Assembly: GCA_944376785.1 (NCBI GenBank)
Contig: CALWDV010000002.1
Location: forward strand, 1 to 30,400
Source of the DNA: an uncultured Clostridia bacterium
Lineage (GTDB): Bacteria; Bacillota; Clostridia; Christensenellales; UBA1242
DNA: 30,400 nt
Reading direction: 5' to 3'
Position numbers and translations under genes: made by a program. The notes below the pieces were generated by a model that was given only the letters and a program-made list of their open reading frames with translations, made no database searches and had not been told where the DNA came from. Shown piece by piece: positions 1 to 6,693 of the stretch. Position 1 is the first letter of the stretch, and each line of letters starts with the position of its first letter.

Positions 1-267
1 TTTTTTAGCGTTTGCGAAGATGAAATTTTGTTTTCAGACACATTAATTGCTCATCAAAAATGTATAGCAAACAAAGTTAAAACAAAATTAGTAACAAACA
101 AAAATTGTTTTCATGGTTATATGATTATGGGTGATTTTTTTGAAGAAAGCAAAATTGTTTGTAACGACGCAGCAAAATTTATTAAAACAGTTATGAAATT
201 AAAAACTATTAATATAATATCACCAAGAAAAAAAAGAAATAGTTTAACACAAAAAAAAGATGCTTAA
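1..267 (+). CDS. Alpha/beta hydrolase (esterase-like), C-terminal fragment
   Basis: The frame is open from the first base of the window to a TAA at 265-267, giving the last 88 codons of a gene that starts upstream. The peptide resembles the C-terminal end of the acetyl-esterase/lipase type of alpha/beta hydrolase: a Glu-Asp-Glu-Ile-Leu-Phe-Ser-Asp segment sits where these enzymes carry the catalytic acid ('DE.L..D'). About 30 residues later, Phe-His-Gly-Tyr fits the catalytic His. A helix ending in 'AAKFIKTV' follows, as is typical for the final helix of the fold. The nucleophile elbow and oxyanion hole lie outside the window, so substrate and activity cannot be judged. The Lys-rich tail is not part of the fold. 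It converges on tdk and shares its terminator. Confidence 0.55.
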   Translation, partial: FFSVCEDEILFSDTLIAHQKCIANKVKTKLVTNKNCFHGYMIMGDFFEESKIVCNDAAKFIKTVMKLKTINIISPRKKRNSLTQKKDA

Positions 268-285
268 TAGCATCTTTTTATTTTT
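254..285. terminator. Bidirectional terminator between hydrolase and tdk
   Basis: Stem AAAAAGATGC / GCATCTTTTT with a six-base loop at 264-269. A-rich and T-rich flanks give a U-tract in both directions. It overlaps the hydrolase stop codon and ends at the tdk stop codon. Confidence 0.85.
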
Positions 286-859
286 TCTCTAATGCCTTTT
301 TAAAGCAATAATAACACATTGCTTCATATTTTTCATCGCCACCAATTAAAATTTCATCACCCGAAACAACTGGTTTACCATTAACAATTCTGGCATTAAT
401 TATTGCTTTTGAGCCACATTTACAAATTGATTTAAGTTCTGTAACACTATCTGCCAGTTCAATTAGTCGTTTGCTACCTTCAAAAAGTTCAGTTTTAAAA
501 TTTGTTTTAAGACCATAGCACAAAACTGGAACAAATTCAGTTAAATCACGCAACTGTTCAATTTGTTGTTTTGTGCAAAATTGACACTCATCAACAATAA
601 TAACATCACATTTTTCTTTGTTTTTATTGTATAAATCCAACAAATTTTCATCAGTTGAAAATTGCAAACACTCTGCTTTTAATCCAATTCTAGATTTAAC
701 ATATGAAACATTGTTTTCATTATCCCTTGTGTCAATTTGAGGTTTTATTAATAAAACATTAAATCCTTTTTGAATATAATTAAACCTGCACATTAGTGCT
801 TGTGCACTTTTAGAACAACCCATTGCCCCATATTTAAAATACAATTTAAATCTTGCCAT
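278..859 (-). CDS. tdk: Thymidine kinase (type II)
   Basis: Phosphorylates thymidine to dTMP in the salvage pathway (cytoplasm). The 193-residue length is normal for the type II (TK1-like) family. Visible motifs are the N-terminal P-loop (GAMGCSKS, about residues 11-18), the catalytic-Glu segment VDECQF, the lasso region 'VLCYGLKTNF', and a C-terminal zinc site with CKC and CYYC pairs. In the P-loop the usual Gly before Lys is Ser (SKS instead of GKS); I recall the same variant in other Firmicute thymidine kinases, so it need not mean loss of activity. The ATG has an AAAAGGA site about seven bases upstream. dTMP kinase (tmk) is encoded further along the window, so both salvage steps to dTDP are present. 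Confidence 0.93.
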   Translation of the reverse strand: MARFKLYFKYGAMGCSKSAQALMCRFNYIQKGFNVLLIKPQIDTRDNENNVSYVKSRIGLKAECLQFSTDENLLDLYNKNKEKCDVIIVDECQFCTKQQIEQLRDLTEFVPVLCYGLKTNFKTELFEGSKRLIELADSVTELKSICKCGSKAIINARIVNGKPVVSGDEILIGGDEKYEAMCYYCFKKALEKK

Positions 860-969
860 AAAATAATCCTTTTAAAACATTCTAAGGATATAATAATACA
901 AAGTGTATAAACTTCAAAATAATTTAAATGGCAAAAAAATTTTATATTTAATTTGCATAAAATTAAAAA

Positions 970-1001
970 AATAAAATAAAAAAAATGGCAACTAGCCATT
1001 T
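970..1001 (-). terminator. Terminator of the tRNA Met-Glu-fMet operon
   Basis: Seven-pair stem AAATGGC / GCCATTT (983-1001) with a five-base loop. On the minus strand it is followed by a U-rich run. It lies just beyond the 3' end of tRNA-Met. Confidence 0.8.
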
Positions 1002-1005
1002 GATT

Positions 1006-1082
1006 TGGTAGCGGCGGTGGGATTCGAACCTACGACCTTGCGGGTATGAACCGCACGCTATAACCAACTAAGCTACGCCGCC
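1006..1082 (-). tRNA. tRNA-Met (CAT), elongator
   Basis: Full cloverleaf with encoded CCA. The acceptor GGCGGCG pairs with CGCCGCT (terminal G-U). The anticodon stem TGCGG/CCGCA holds loop TTCATAC, anticodon CAT. The overall sequence closely follows the B. subtilis elongator tRNA-Met, and it lacks the three G-C pairs of an initiator anticodon stem. It is the last of three tRNAs in one transcript. Confidence 0.93.
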
Positions 1083-1087
1083 AAAAA

Positions 1088-1162
1088 TGGTAGTCCCAAG
1101 GGGAATCGAACCCCTGACTCCACCGTGAAAGGGTGATGTCTTAACCTCTTGACCATGGGACC
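1088..1162 (-). tRNA. tRNA-Glu (TTC)
   Basis: Cloverleaf with encoded CCA. The acceptor strand begins GGTCCCA. The anticodon loop CTTTCAC gives anticodon TTC, and the T-loop is TTCGATT. It sits five bases from each neighbouring tRNA, so the three are processed from one precursor. Confidence 0.94.
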
Positions 1163-1167
1163 AAAAA

Positions 1168-1244
<77 letters not shown>

Positions 1245-1273
1245 ACAAACAACCTTAAAATTAAGGCAATATT

Positions 1274-1302
1274 ATTCTATCTAATTAAACAATGCTTGTC
1301 AA
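1274..1302 (-). promoter_or_regulatory. Promoter of the tRNA operon
   Basis: On the minus strand a perfect -35 TTGACA (1297-1302) lies exactly 17 bases from -10 TAGAAT (1274-1279), about 30 bases upstream of tRNA-fMet. A six-pair inverted repeat, CCTTAA/TTAAGG (1253-1266), falls in the short leader. Confidence 0.88.
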
Positions 1303-1334
1303 TAACTTTTTTAATTTATTTTAATTTTTTACAC

Positions 1335-1361
1335 AAAAAAACAACTAGCAAAAGCTAGTTG
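1335..1361 (-). terminator. Terminator of the zinc-ribbon gene
   Basis: Eight-pair stem CAACTAGC/GCTAGTTG around loop AAAA, followed on the minus strand by seven Ts. It lies directly after the zinc-ribbon stop codon. Confidence 0.88.
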
Positions 1362-1369
1362 CTTAAATA

Positions 1370-1519
1370 TTATTCACATTCAGTAAATTCATTGTTTGAA
1401 CAACGTGGACATGGAGGCATTTTATCATATTCGCCTAAACTCATTTCTTGACCACAATTTGTGCAAGTATATTTACCTTGTCCTGGTTTTTCACCTGTTT
1501 TAATAATTTGTGAACTCAT
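1370..1519 (-). CDS. Small zinc-ribbon protein (49 aa)
   Basis: A 49-codon gene. Two cysteine pairs, CTNC near residues 19-22 and CPRC near 37-40, form a classic zinc ribbon (or rubredoxin-like knuckle). They are joined by a short acidic linker with Pro-Pro before the second pair. The N-terminal 15 residues are charged and flexible and there is no membrane segment. The start is supported by AAAGGAG nine bases upstream of the ATG. A possible promoter lies upstream (TTTACT, 17 bases, TATAAA; 1540-1568), and its own terminator follows, so it is a single-gene unit. Similar tiny zinc-ribbon proteins are common in clostridia, and I know no assigned function. Confidence 0.85.
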   Translation of the reverse strand: MSSQIIKTGEKPGQGKYTCTNCGQEMSLGEYDKMPPCPRCSNNEFTECE

Positions 1520-1624
1520 AATTATTATCTCCTTTTTATTTTATATATTTAATTTGTGTAAAAGTAAAAAAAATATTTATTATTTTGTTATTATTTTATT
1601 ATTTAATTAAAAAATAAAATTTAC

Positions 1625-1653
1625 TTGATTATGCCCACAAATTATTGTATATT
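1625..1653 (+). promoter_or_regulatory. Promoter of tRNA-Ser
   Basis: -35 TTGATT (1625-1630), 17-base spacer, -10 TATATT (1648-1653). A start near 1660 would leave about 10 bases of 5' leader before the tRNA. Confidence 0.75.
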
Positions 1654-1670
1654 TAATATGCACACAATTT

Positions 1671-1758
1671 GCAGCGGTGTCAGAGTGGTCTAATGTGCAC
1701 GCTTGGAAAGCGTGTGTACGGCAACGTACCGAGGGTTCAAATCCCTCCTGCTGCGCCA
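1671..1758 (+). tRNA. tRNA-Ser (GGA)
   Basis: An 88-nt class II tRNA with a long variable arm and encoded CCA (1756-1758). The acceptor GCAGCGG pairs with CTGCTGC and the discriminator is G. The anticodon stem CACGC/GCGTG holds loop TTGGAAA, anticodon GGA. The T-arm is GAGGG/CCCTC around TTCAAAT. Its 3' end is repeated 170 bp downstream. Confidence 0.95.
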
Positions 1759-1939
1759 ATATAAAAAAACAAAACACAAGTAATAACTTTACCTGTGTTT
1801 TTTTGTTAAAATTTGGGATTTGAACCCCACGGGTTGCAAAGTCCGTCAGCACATAAAGTGCTTCCCGCTTTGGCTAAAAACTTGCCACAGGCAACTTTTT
1901 TAACGCGTCGCGCCCTCCTGCTGCGCCAATATAAAAAAA
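1743..1939 (+). repeat. Duplicated tRNA-Ser 3' end flanking tRNA-like debris
   Basis: A 27-bp perfect direct repeat occurs at 1743-1769 and 1913-1939. It begins ccctcctgctgcgcca and runs through the A-run downstream of the CCA. It therefore contains the T-stem 3' strand, acceptor 3' strand and CCA of tRNA-Ser plus some flank. The roughly 140 bp between the copies is GC-richer than its surroundings. It contains an inverted T-arm (gggatttgaaccc, 1813-1825) next to an anticodon-arm-like block on the minus strand, plus two small palindromes: agcac/gtgct near 1848-1862 and ttgcc/ggcaa near 1881-1894. It has the form of an attachment-site duplication or a decayed tRNA-targeting element. No integrase is present. 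Confidence 0.7.
1773..1804 (+). terminator. Terminator of tRNA-Ser
   Basis: Stem AACACA / TGTGTT extended by GTAA / TTAC across one mismatch, followed by a run of Ts. It lies 15 bases after the CCA and before the second repeat copy. Confidence 0.75.
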
Positions 1940-1941
1940 AC

Positions 1942-1972
1942 AAAAAAAAAGATTGTTTTCACAATCTTTTTT
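1942..1972 (-). terminator. Terminator of the 133-aa gene
   Basis: Stem AAAAGATTGT / ACAATCTTTT around TTTC, with A/T runs on both sides. It ends at the stop codon of the leftward gene. Confidence 0.8.
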
Positions 1973-2372
1973 AAGCATAAGCATTTGTTTCATTTAATTC
2001 CATTTGAATTTTTTCTGCTTCTCTGTTAATTTTAACAATGGCAGAATGAATTGTGTTTTCAACACCACAATGAACAGCACCAGAAATGATAACACAATCT
2101 CTCACATATAACAAATCATCATACAAATCTTCTTCTGTTTTAGGTGCAATTTCATTTTCGTTAAAAACCATAACACCTGTTAACATTCTTCCAATAGTGT
2201 TTAAATCGTTTTTATATCTATTTGCAATATAGTTAATTGTTTCGTGTGCACTAGCATATGAAAAATTTAACAGTGTGTAATTAATAATTGCAATATCGTT
2301 TAAATAGGACTGAGCCACTCTTAAATGCTTTATTTTATTAAAATAATCCAAAATGATATTATTTTCCATCAC
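1971..2372 (-). CDS. Hypothetical protein (133 aa), all-helical
   Basis: Not recognised. The protein looks soluble and mostly helical, with no signal peptide and no strong membrane segment. It has a central stretch 'YANRYKNDLNTIGRM' and two Cys (about 92 and 102). Start: ATG ATG at 2367-2372 with AAGGAG six bases upstream; either Met could be used. It is a single-gene unit with its own terminator and lies immediately beyond the tRNA-Ser duplication, so it could be host sequence or cargo left from an old insertion. Its AT content and codon use look like the rest of the window, which argues against recent arrival. Confidence 0.7.
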   Translation of the reverse strand: MMENNIILDYFNKIKHLRVAQSYLNDIAIINYTLLNFSYASAHETINYIANRYKNDLNTIGRMLTGVMVFNENEIAPKTEEDLYDDLLYVRDCVIISGAVHCGVENTIHSAIVKINREAEKIQMELNETNAYA

Positions 2373-2513
2373 TTTCTCCTTAATTTAATATATCACATAA
2401 TAATTAAAATATCAAATTTACTAAGCATAAATAATTTTTGAAAACCATATTTAACCAATTATGAAAATTAAAAATATAATGTAACAGGGGTAAACATAAT
2501 TTTGGAGGATAAT

Positions 2514-2690
2514 ATGTGTTGTTGTAATAATGCATTTAATTGCAGTTGTGTTTGCGAAAATCCTTTTAGAAGAAGTGGTTGCAACTGTGGTTGTTTAAGA
2601 AATAGTTTTAACACACCTTGCGGTTGTAACAGTGCAAACAATAATTGCAATCAAACTAACCCTTTTGGTAGATTTTATTATTGGTATTAA
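2514..2690 (+). CDS. Cysteine-rich small protein (58 aa, 12 Cys)
   Basis: Not recognised. The start is ATG 2514, chosen because GGAGG (2504-2508) lies five bases upstream; an in-frame TTG at 2502 overlaps that ribosome site and is unlikely. The peptide has 12 cysteines in four clusters: CCC near the N-terminus, CSCVC, CNCGC, then CGC plus one more. The spacers are rich in Asn, Ser and Gly, and the tail is aromatic (FGRFYYWY). Such CxC spacing suits metal binding or a disulfide-cross-linked surface or spore-coat protein. There is no signal peptide, so a cytoplasmic or mother-cell location is more likely than export. TATAAT lies at 2475-2480, and a perfect palindromic terminator follows. Confidence 0.75.
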   Translation: MCCCNNAFNCSCVCENPFRRSGCNCGCLRNSFNTPCGCNSANNNCNQTNPFGRFYYWY

Positions 2691-2695
2691 AAAAT

Positions 2696-2727
2696 AAGAA
2701 ACCTAAATTTAGGTTTCTTGTTTTTTT
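2696..2727 (+). terminator. Terminator of the Cys-rich gene
   Basis: A 24-bp perfect palindrome (2696-2719, core AAACCTAAATTTAGGTTT) followed by a G and seven Ts. Confidence 0.88.
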
Positions 2728-2732
2728 GGGTA

Positions 2733-2761
2733 TTGCTAAACACATTTATTAATGATATAAT
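2733..2761 (+). promoter_or_regulatory. Promoter of the 328-aa gene
   Basis: -35 TTGCTA (2733-2738), 17-base spacer, -10 TATAAT (2756-2761), placed just after the preceding terminator and about 35 bases before the start codon. Confidence 0.75.
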
Positions 2762-2795
2762 TAAATTGTGGTAATAAATTTTAAGGAGATGCTTT

Positions 2796-3782
2796 ATGAT
2801 TAATGTTAATGAAGCACTAAAAAAAGATTTTAACAAACTTACCCCTGACGAACAAAACGAACTATATAAACTTTTTTTACTTTATGTTGTTAGAAAGGAA
2901 ATTGCTGAACAAAACAAACAATTAACAAGCATTTTTAATGCAATAAGTGCTGAAAAAAGCAATTCAAGAGTTATTGCAAACTATTTTAACTATTTTAATA
3001 GTTGTTTTGTAAACTGCAATTTAATTAGTTGTTTAACTGAACGTGAAGTAAATTCAAACTATTTAGAAAATTTAAGTAATGAAGGATTTAATAAACTATT
3101 ACAACAAACTTCAAGTTTTAATCGACAAGTTGCTCTAATTTGTTTTAGTTTGCGTGACAGAGAAAGAATTCCAAACAGAGTTGATTTAAAAACTATGATT
3201 GCCTATGCTAATATGCAAGCCAGAACAATTTCAAATTTTAAATTTCACAGAATGCCTATTAGAGATGCAATTCAAGAAGCAGCAAAAACAACTAGAAGCG
3301 AATTTAGAAAAAAATATGGTTACAACATTAATGATGGGAAAATTTCTGAAACTTGCAACAACTATCAAAATCCTGGCAAAAAATTATCAACACTTTGGAC
3401 AAAGATGTTAAATGAAACATTACACAATATTAGATCGTTAGATAATGAATCTGCATTAAATTTTGTTATTAGAAGATACACACCAACTTACTACCAAAAT
3501 TCAATTTTAAATCAAGCGTTAAACAATGTTAATTTTGAAACCGATTTAAAAGTGCAAGAGCAACAAGACCTTATGAAAAAACTTTCTTTTGTGCCAACAA
3601 AATCAGGTCAATTTGCATTTAGCGAAAGTGCTATTCCTGCCGATTATGATGAGGTTTTCTCAAAAAGTTACAGGCAAGAAGTTTATGATGATTTTTATTT
3701 TAATGCAATAACTTGCAACATTAGAAAACAACTAACCGATTTATCTCAAATCATTAATAAAGACAGCTCAAAAAAACAATAA
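2796..3782 (+). CDS. Hypothetical protein (328 aa)
   Basis: Not recognised. ATG with AAGGAG seven bases upstream and its own promoter. The protein is soluble-looking, helix-rich and high in Asn, Gln and Lys, with no signal peptide or membrane segment. A basic middle region ('RDRERIPNRVDLK', about 127-139) is followed by an Arg/Lys-rich helix containing 'TTRSEFRKKYGY' (about 168-179), which could contact nucleic acid; that is only a guess from composition. Cysteines are scattered rather than paired. It ends at the terminator shared with the GtrA-like gene. It may be lineage-specific. Confidence 0.75.
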   Translation: MINVNEALKKDFNKLTPDEQNELYKLFLLYVVRKEIAEQNKQLTSIFNAISAEKSNSRVIANYFNYFNSCFVNCNLISCLTEREVNSNYLENLSNEGFNKLLQQTSSFNRQVALICFSLRDRERIPNRVDLKTMIAYANMQARTISNFKFHRMPIRDAIQEAAKTTRSEFRKKYGYNINDGKISETCNNYQNPGKKLSTLWTKMLNETLHNIRSLDNESALNFVIRRYTPTYYQNSILNQALNNVNFETDLKVQEQQDLMKKLSFVPTKSGQFAFSESAIPADYDEVFSKSYRQEVYDDFYFNAITCNIRKQLTDLSQIINKDSSKKQ

Positions 3783-3809
3783 AAAAATTAGGCAATGCCT
3801 AATTTTTTT
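3781..3809. terminator. Bidirectional terminator
   Basis: Stem AAAAAAATTAGGC / GCCTAATTTTTTT around loop AAT. It serves two convergent genes and overlaps both stop codons. Confidence 0.9.
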
Positions 3810-4350
3810 GTTTGTTTTTTGCACGTTTGTTTGTGTTAATGCTGTTTCTATAAACAACAAATCTACAAAATAAAAACTCGGTTGACATATTAATTACCAT
3901 TGTTATAAATAGCACCAAATACTCATTCCAGCCAACATTTGTTAATGCTTCTCCCCACCAAGTTGATAACGGAGTAAAAACTAAATAATATGCACCAACT
4001 AAAAGCATTGCAACTGGCACATTGTTTGCACTTTTGAAAGTGAATTCTCGGTTTAATGTGAAATTCCATAACACCGACAATGTTAATGCAATTAAATAAC
4101 TTGGCCAATATGACCACTTTATAAGTTCATTAAGTAATGTGAATGTGGCAATTTGAATAACCCCTGCCGAAATTGAAAAACCAACAAATTTTGCCACTTG
4201 ATAAAAATTTTCTTTTTTGCTTAGTGTCTTTTTGTTATCAACTGTTTCAGCAATGTTGTTATTCAACTTTTCATTTGTTTCAGTGTTATTGTTTAATTCT
4301 GCAACACTTTCTGCACTAATGTTTTCTTTATTATTTAAATTATTTTCCAT
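3799..4350 (-). CDS. GtrA-like membrane protein
   Basis: GtrA-family proteins are small four-helix membrane proteins, thought to help flip lipid-linked sugars or to accompany glycosyltransferases in cell-wall and teichoic-acid glycosylation. Here a hydrophilic, Asn/Glu-rich N-terminal extension of about 45 residues precedes four hydrophobic segments, at roughly 52-74, 81-97, 113-133 and 143-163. The family hallmark 'VLWNFTLNREFTFKS' sits between helices 2 and 3. The ATG has GAGGTG five bases upstream. The N-terminal extension is longer than usual and looks disordered. No glycosyltransferase gene is adjacent, so its partner is unknown. It ends with TAG. Confidence 0.85.
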   Translation of the reverse strand: MENNLNNKENISAESVAELNNNTETNEKLNNNIAETVDNKKTLSKKENFYQVAKFVGFSISAGVIQIATFTLLNELIKWSYWPSYLIALTLSVLWNFTLNREFTFKSANNVPVAMLLVGAYYLVFTPLSTWWGEALTNVGWNEYLVLFITMVINMSTEFLFCRFVVYRNSINTNKRAKNKQKN

Positions 4351-4428
4351 TTTTCACCTCATAAACCATAGCACAATTTTAACATATAAAAAAAATCTTA
4401 ACCAGCAATAAGTTAAACTTGTTAAAAT

Positions 4429-4458
4429 TTGTTGGAATAATTTTAATTTTGATATAGC
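4429..4458 (+). promoter_or_regulatory. Candidate promoter of rlmD, near-leaderless
   Basis: TTGTTG (4429-4434), 18-base spacer, TATAGC (4453-4458). A start 7-8 bases downstream would fall within a base or two of the ATG at 4467. Confidence 0.4.
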
Positions 4459-4466
4459 ATATTTAT

Positions 4467-5792
4467 ATGATAAATAAAAATATGGATTTAACAGTTGAAA
4501 TAATAGATTTAGGAATTAATGGTGAAGGAATTGCAAAAGTTGATGGTGCAGTTATTTTTGTGCCATTTGCTTTAATTAATGAAACAGTTAAAATTCACAT
4601 TATTTATGCAAAATCAAAATTTTATGTTGGTAAAATATTAGAAATTATTAAACCATCACCTTTTAGAGTAATTCCACTATGCCCACATTTTTCAAAATGT
4701 GGTGGTTGCGATTTGCAACATTTAAACTATGAACAAACCTTAAATTTTAAAACAAACTTAGTTAAAAACGCATTAAAAAACATTGGTAAAATTGAAAATG
4801 CAGAAAACAAAGTGTTGCCTTGCATTTCAAAAAATTCTTATTATTACAGAAACAAATTTTCTTTTCCTATTGGTTTTGATAATGCTCATTCTTTTGTGGG
4901 TATGTATAAAGAAAATTCACACACAATTATTGAAATTGAAAATTGTTATATTCAACAAAAATGGGCAAAAGTGCTAATCGAAATTTTTAATCAGTTTTTA
5001 AACTCCAACTCAAATTCTGTTTATGATGAACAAACAAAAAAAGGTTTAATAAAACATTTAGTTTGCAGAATGGAAAACAACCAACTTTTAGTGTGTGTTG
5101 TAATTAATGGCGACAAGTTAAACAATTATGAATTATTAATTAAACTGCTAAAACCACTCTTTCAAAATTTTGGTTTAATGCTTAACATTAACACTTTAAA
5201 CAATAATGTTATTTTATCTAACAAATATAAACACTTATATGGAATTAACACAATTAAAATGGAAGAAAACGGATTAAATTACGAAATAAGCTTAAACAGT
5301 TTTATGCAAGTTAATTCCGAAATATCAAAAGAAATTTATAATCAAGTTGTTAATTTAGTTAATAACGAAATTGTTGTTAATGCTTTTAGTGGTGCTGGTG
5401 TTTTAAGTGGACTGCTTTGCAAAACTGCAAAACACGTTTATGGAATTGAAATTGTGGAAAGTTCTCACTTAAATGCAGAAAACTTAAAACAAAAAAATAA
5501 TTTAACCAATTTAACTAATATTCTTGGAGATGTTTCAAAAGAATTAAAAAACATAAAAAACTTTTCAACCATTGTGCTTGACCCACCAAGAAAAGGTTGT
5601 GATGCTGGTGTTATAAACACAATTTTAAATGTTGACCCAGAAAAAATTATTTATGTTTCCTGCAACCCTGCCACTCTTTCTCGCGATGTTAATTTGTTAA
5701 AAGAAAAATATGAACTAATTTGGGCACAACCTTTTGATATGTTCCCACAAACACGACATGTTGAAACCTTGGCATTATTACAAAAAAAATAG
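4467..5792 (+). CDS. rlmD: 23S rRNA (uracil-C5)-methyltransferase, RlmD/RlmCD type
   Basis: An S-adenosylmethionine-dependent enzyme that makes 5-methyluridine in 23S rRNA. The protein starts with a TRAM RNA-binding domain (about residues 7-65). A [4Fe-4S] site follows with Cys72, Cys78, Cys81 and probably Cys160. The C-terminal methyltransferase domain has a SAM loop 'NAFSGAGVLSG', then 'LDPPRKG', and the catalytic-Cys motif 'YVSCNPATLSRD' (Cys399). The usual 'PQT.HVE' ending is present. The 441-residue length is normal. In Gram-positives one enzyme (RlmCD) often modifies both U747 and U1939; which one this is cannot be read from sequence. No Shine-Dalgarno sequence precedes either Met1 or Met6, unlike nearly all neighbours. 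Confidence 0.92.
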   Translation: MINKNMDLTVEIIDLGINGEGIAKVDGAVIFVPFALINETVKIHIIYAKSKFYVGKILEIIKPSPFRVIPLCPHFSKCGGCDLQHLNYEQTLNFKTNLVKNALKNIGKIENAENKVLPCISKNSYYYRNKFSFPIGFDNAHSFVGMYKENSHTIIEIENCYIQQKWAKVLIEIFNQFLNSNSNSVYDEQTKKGLIKHLVCRMENNQLLVCVVINGDKLNNYELLIKLLKPLFQNFGLMLNINTLNNNVILSNKYKHLYGINTIKMEENGLNYEISLNSFMQVNSEISKEIYNQVVNLVNNEIVVNAFSGAGVLSGLLCKTAKHVYGIEIVESSHLNAENLKQKNNLTNLTNILGDVSKELKNIKNFSTIVLDPPRKGCDAGVINTILNVDPEKIIYVSCNPATLSRDVNLLKEKYELIWAQPFDMFPQTRHVETLALLQKK

Positions 5793-5818
5793 CACTTAAC
5801 TTAAGTGCTATTTTTTTT
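5782..5818. terminator. Bidirectional terminator rlmD / PP2C-like gene
   Basis: Long near-perfect palindrome with core TAGCACTTAA / TTAAGTGCTA, flanked by eight As and eight Ts. It overlaps both stop codons. Confidence 0.9.
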
Positions 5819-6623
5819 AAAAAACAATTTTAATAATGCTAATGTCATCAATTAATTTAAATCTAGGATGTTTATTATAGTTAACATCTGATTTTGCTTT
5901 TTTAACAATTTTCTTTATAAGTTTGCTTAATCTCACATCATTTTTAAAAAGTTCTTCCCAAGAATCATAAATTTTAAGTTCATCAAAAGCTTGGCTAATG
6001 CCATCTGAATAAACATAAATTTCTTTAATCTTATTAACATCTTCTTCAAAGGTTGAAAACTTAAAATCTGGATTGTTATCAATGGTGAAAATAGAATATC
6101 CATTTGGTTTGTTCATTAATTTCCTATTTTCAATTAAAATATCATTGATGTGTTTTCTTGCTTCTTTAACACTAATATTTTTTTCCTTTGCAACATTAAC
6201 CATTTGTTGAATTGCACCATTATCTAATTTAGGTAAATCTTCAATTAATAATCTTTTTAATGTGTTGTCTTTATATTTTATAACAATTTCACAATCACCA
6301 ATTGTGTGAGCAACAATTTTGTTGTTATTAATTTCCACCCACGCAAGTGCACAAGAAGGAAAATACTTTTTGTTAAGTATAGAAATTTTTGCAAATTGCT
6401 TATATGCTTTTTTTGAAATTTCGTTTAATTTGTTAATTAAATTACCATCGTTTTTCTTTAAATTCTTTTTAATAAATCCTGCAAACCAAGAAGCTTCGGT
6501 GGGTTTAACATTATTTTTAACAAGTGGTGTTGCACCATCAATAACTAAAAAATAATTTTTACCAATAACAATTCTATCTTCATTAAATCTGTTTGCTTTT
6601 CTCTCTTTTTTTTCAATTATCAC
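5817..6623 (-). CDS. PP2C-family (PPM) protein phosphatase-like protein
   Basis: Predicted metal-dependent Ser/Thr phosphatase (268 aa). The fold is recognisable from the ordered motifs: NEDR near the N-terminus (metal Asp), 'VIDGAT' (the VxDG motif), 'IGDCEIVI' (the GDS-like strand), 'YSDGISQAFD' (SDG motif) and 'DDISIIKI' close to the C-terminus (DN/DD motif). All the metal-ligand Asp positions appear to be present. Start: GTG at 6623, because GGAG lies six bases upstream; the in-frame TTG at 6635 overlaps that site. No kinase or Stk-type partner is adjacent, and the gene follows the yqeY terminator, so its signalling partner is unknown. It is more divergent than PrpC/Stp and could belong to a different regulatory branch. 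Confidence 0.8.
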   Translation of the reverse strand: MIIEKKERKANRFNEDRIVIGKNYFLVIDGATPLVKNNVKPTEASWFAGFIKKNLKKNDGNLINKLNEISKKAYKQFAKISILNKKYFPSCALAWVEINNNKIVAHTIGDCEIVIKYKDNTLKRLLIEDLPKLDNGAIQQMVNVAKEKNISVKEARKHINDILIENRKLMNKPNGYSIFTIDNNPDFKFSTFEEDVNKIKEIYVYSDGISQAFDELKIYDSWEELFKNDVRLSKLIKKIVKKAKSDVNYNKHPRFKLIDDISIIKIVF

Positions 6624-6661
6624 AATTTTCTCCAATAATGCCTAGTTTTGAGTTATAAATT

Positions 6662-6690
6662 AAAAAAACGAACCAAGTTCGTTTTTTATT
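6662..6690 (-). terminator. Terminator of panE-like/yqeY unit
   Basis: Stem ACGAAC / GTTCGT around CAA, with A and T runs on either side. It follows the yqeY stop codon. Confidence 0.82.
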
Positions 6691-6693
6691 TAA

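Noticed and set aside
1607..1852. An 81-codon leftward open frame across tRNA-Ser and the repeat
   Set aside because: It is antisense to tRNA-Ser, has no ribosome site, and its peptide is the familiar false translation of a tRNA complement.
1800..1870. A second complete tRNA gene on the minus strand
   Set aside because: A T-arm-like and an anticodon-like block are visible, but there is no acceptor stem, no matching 5' strand and no CCA. I treat it as debris.
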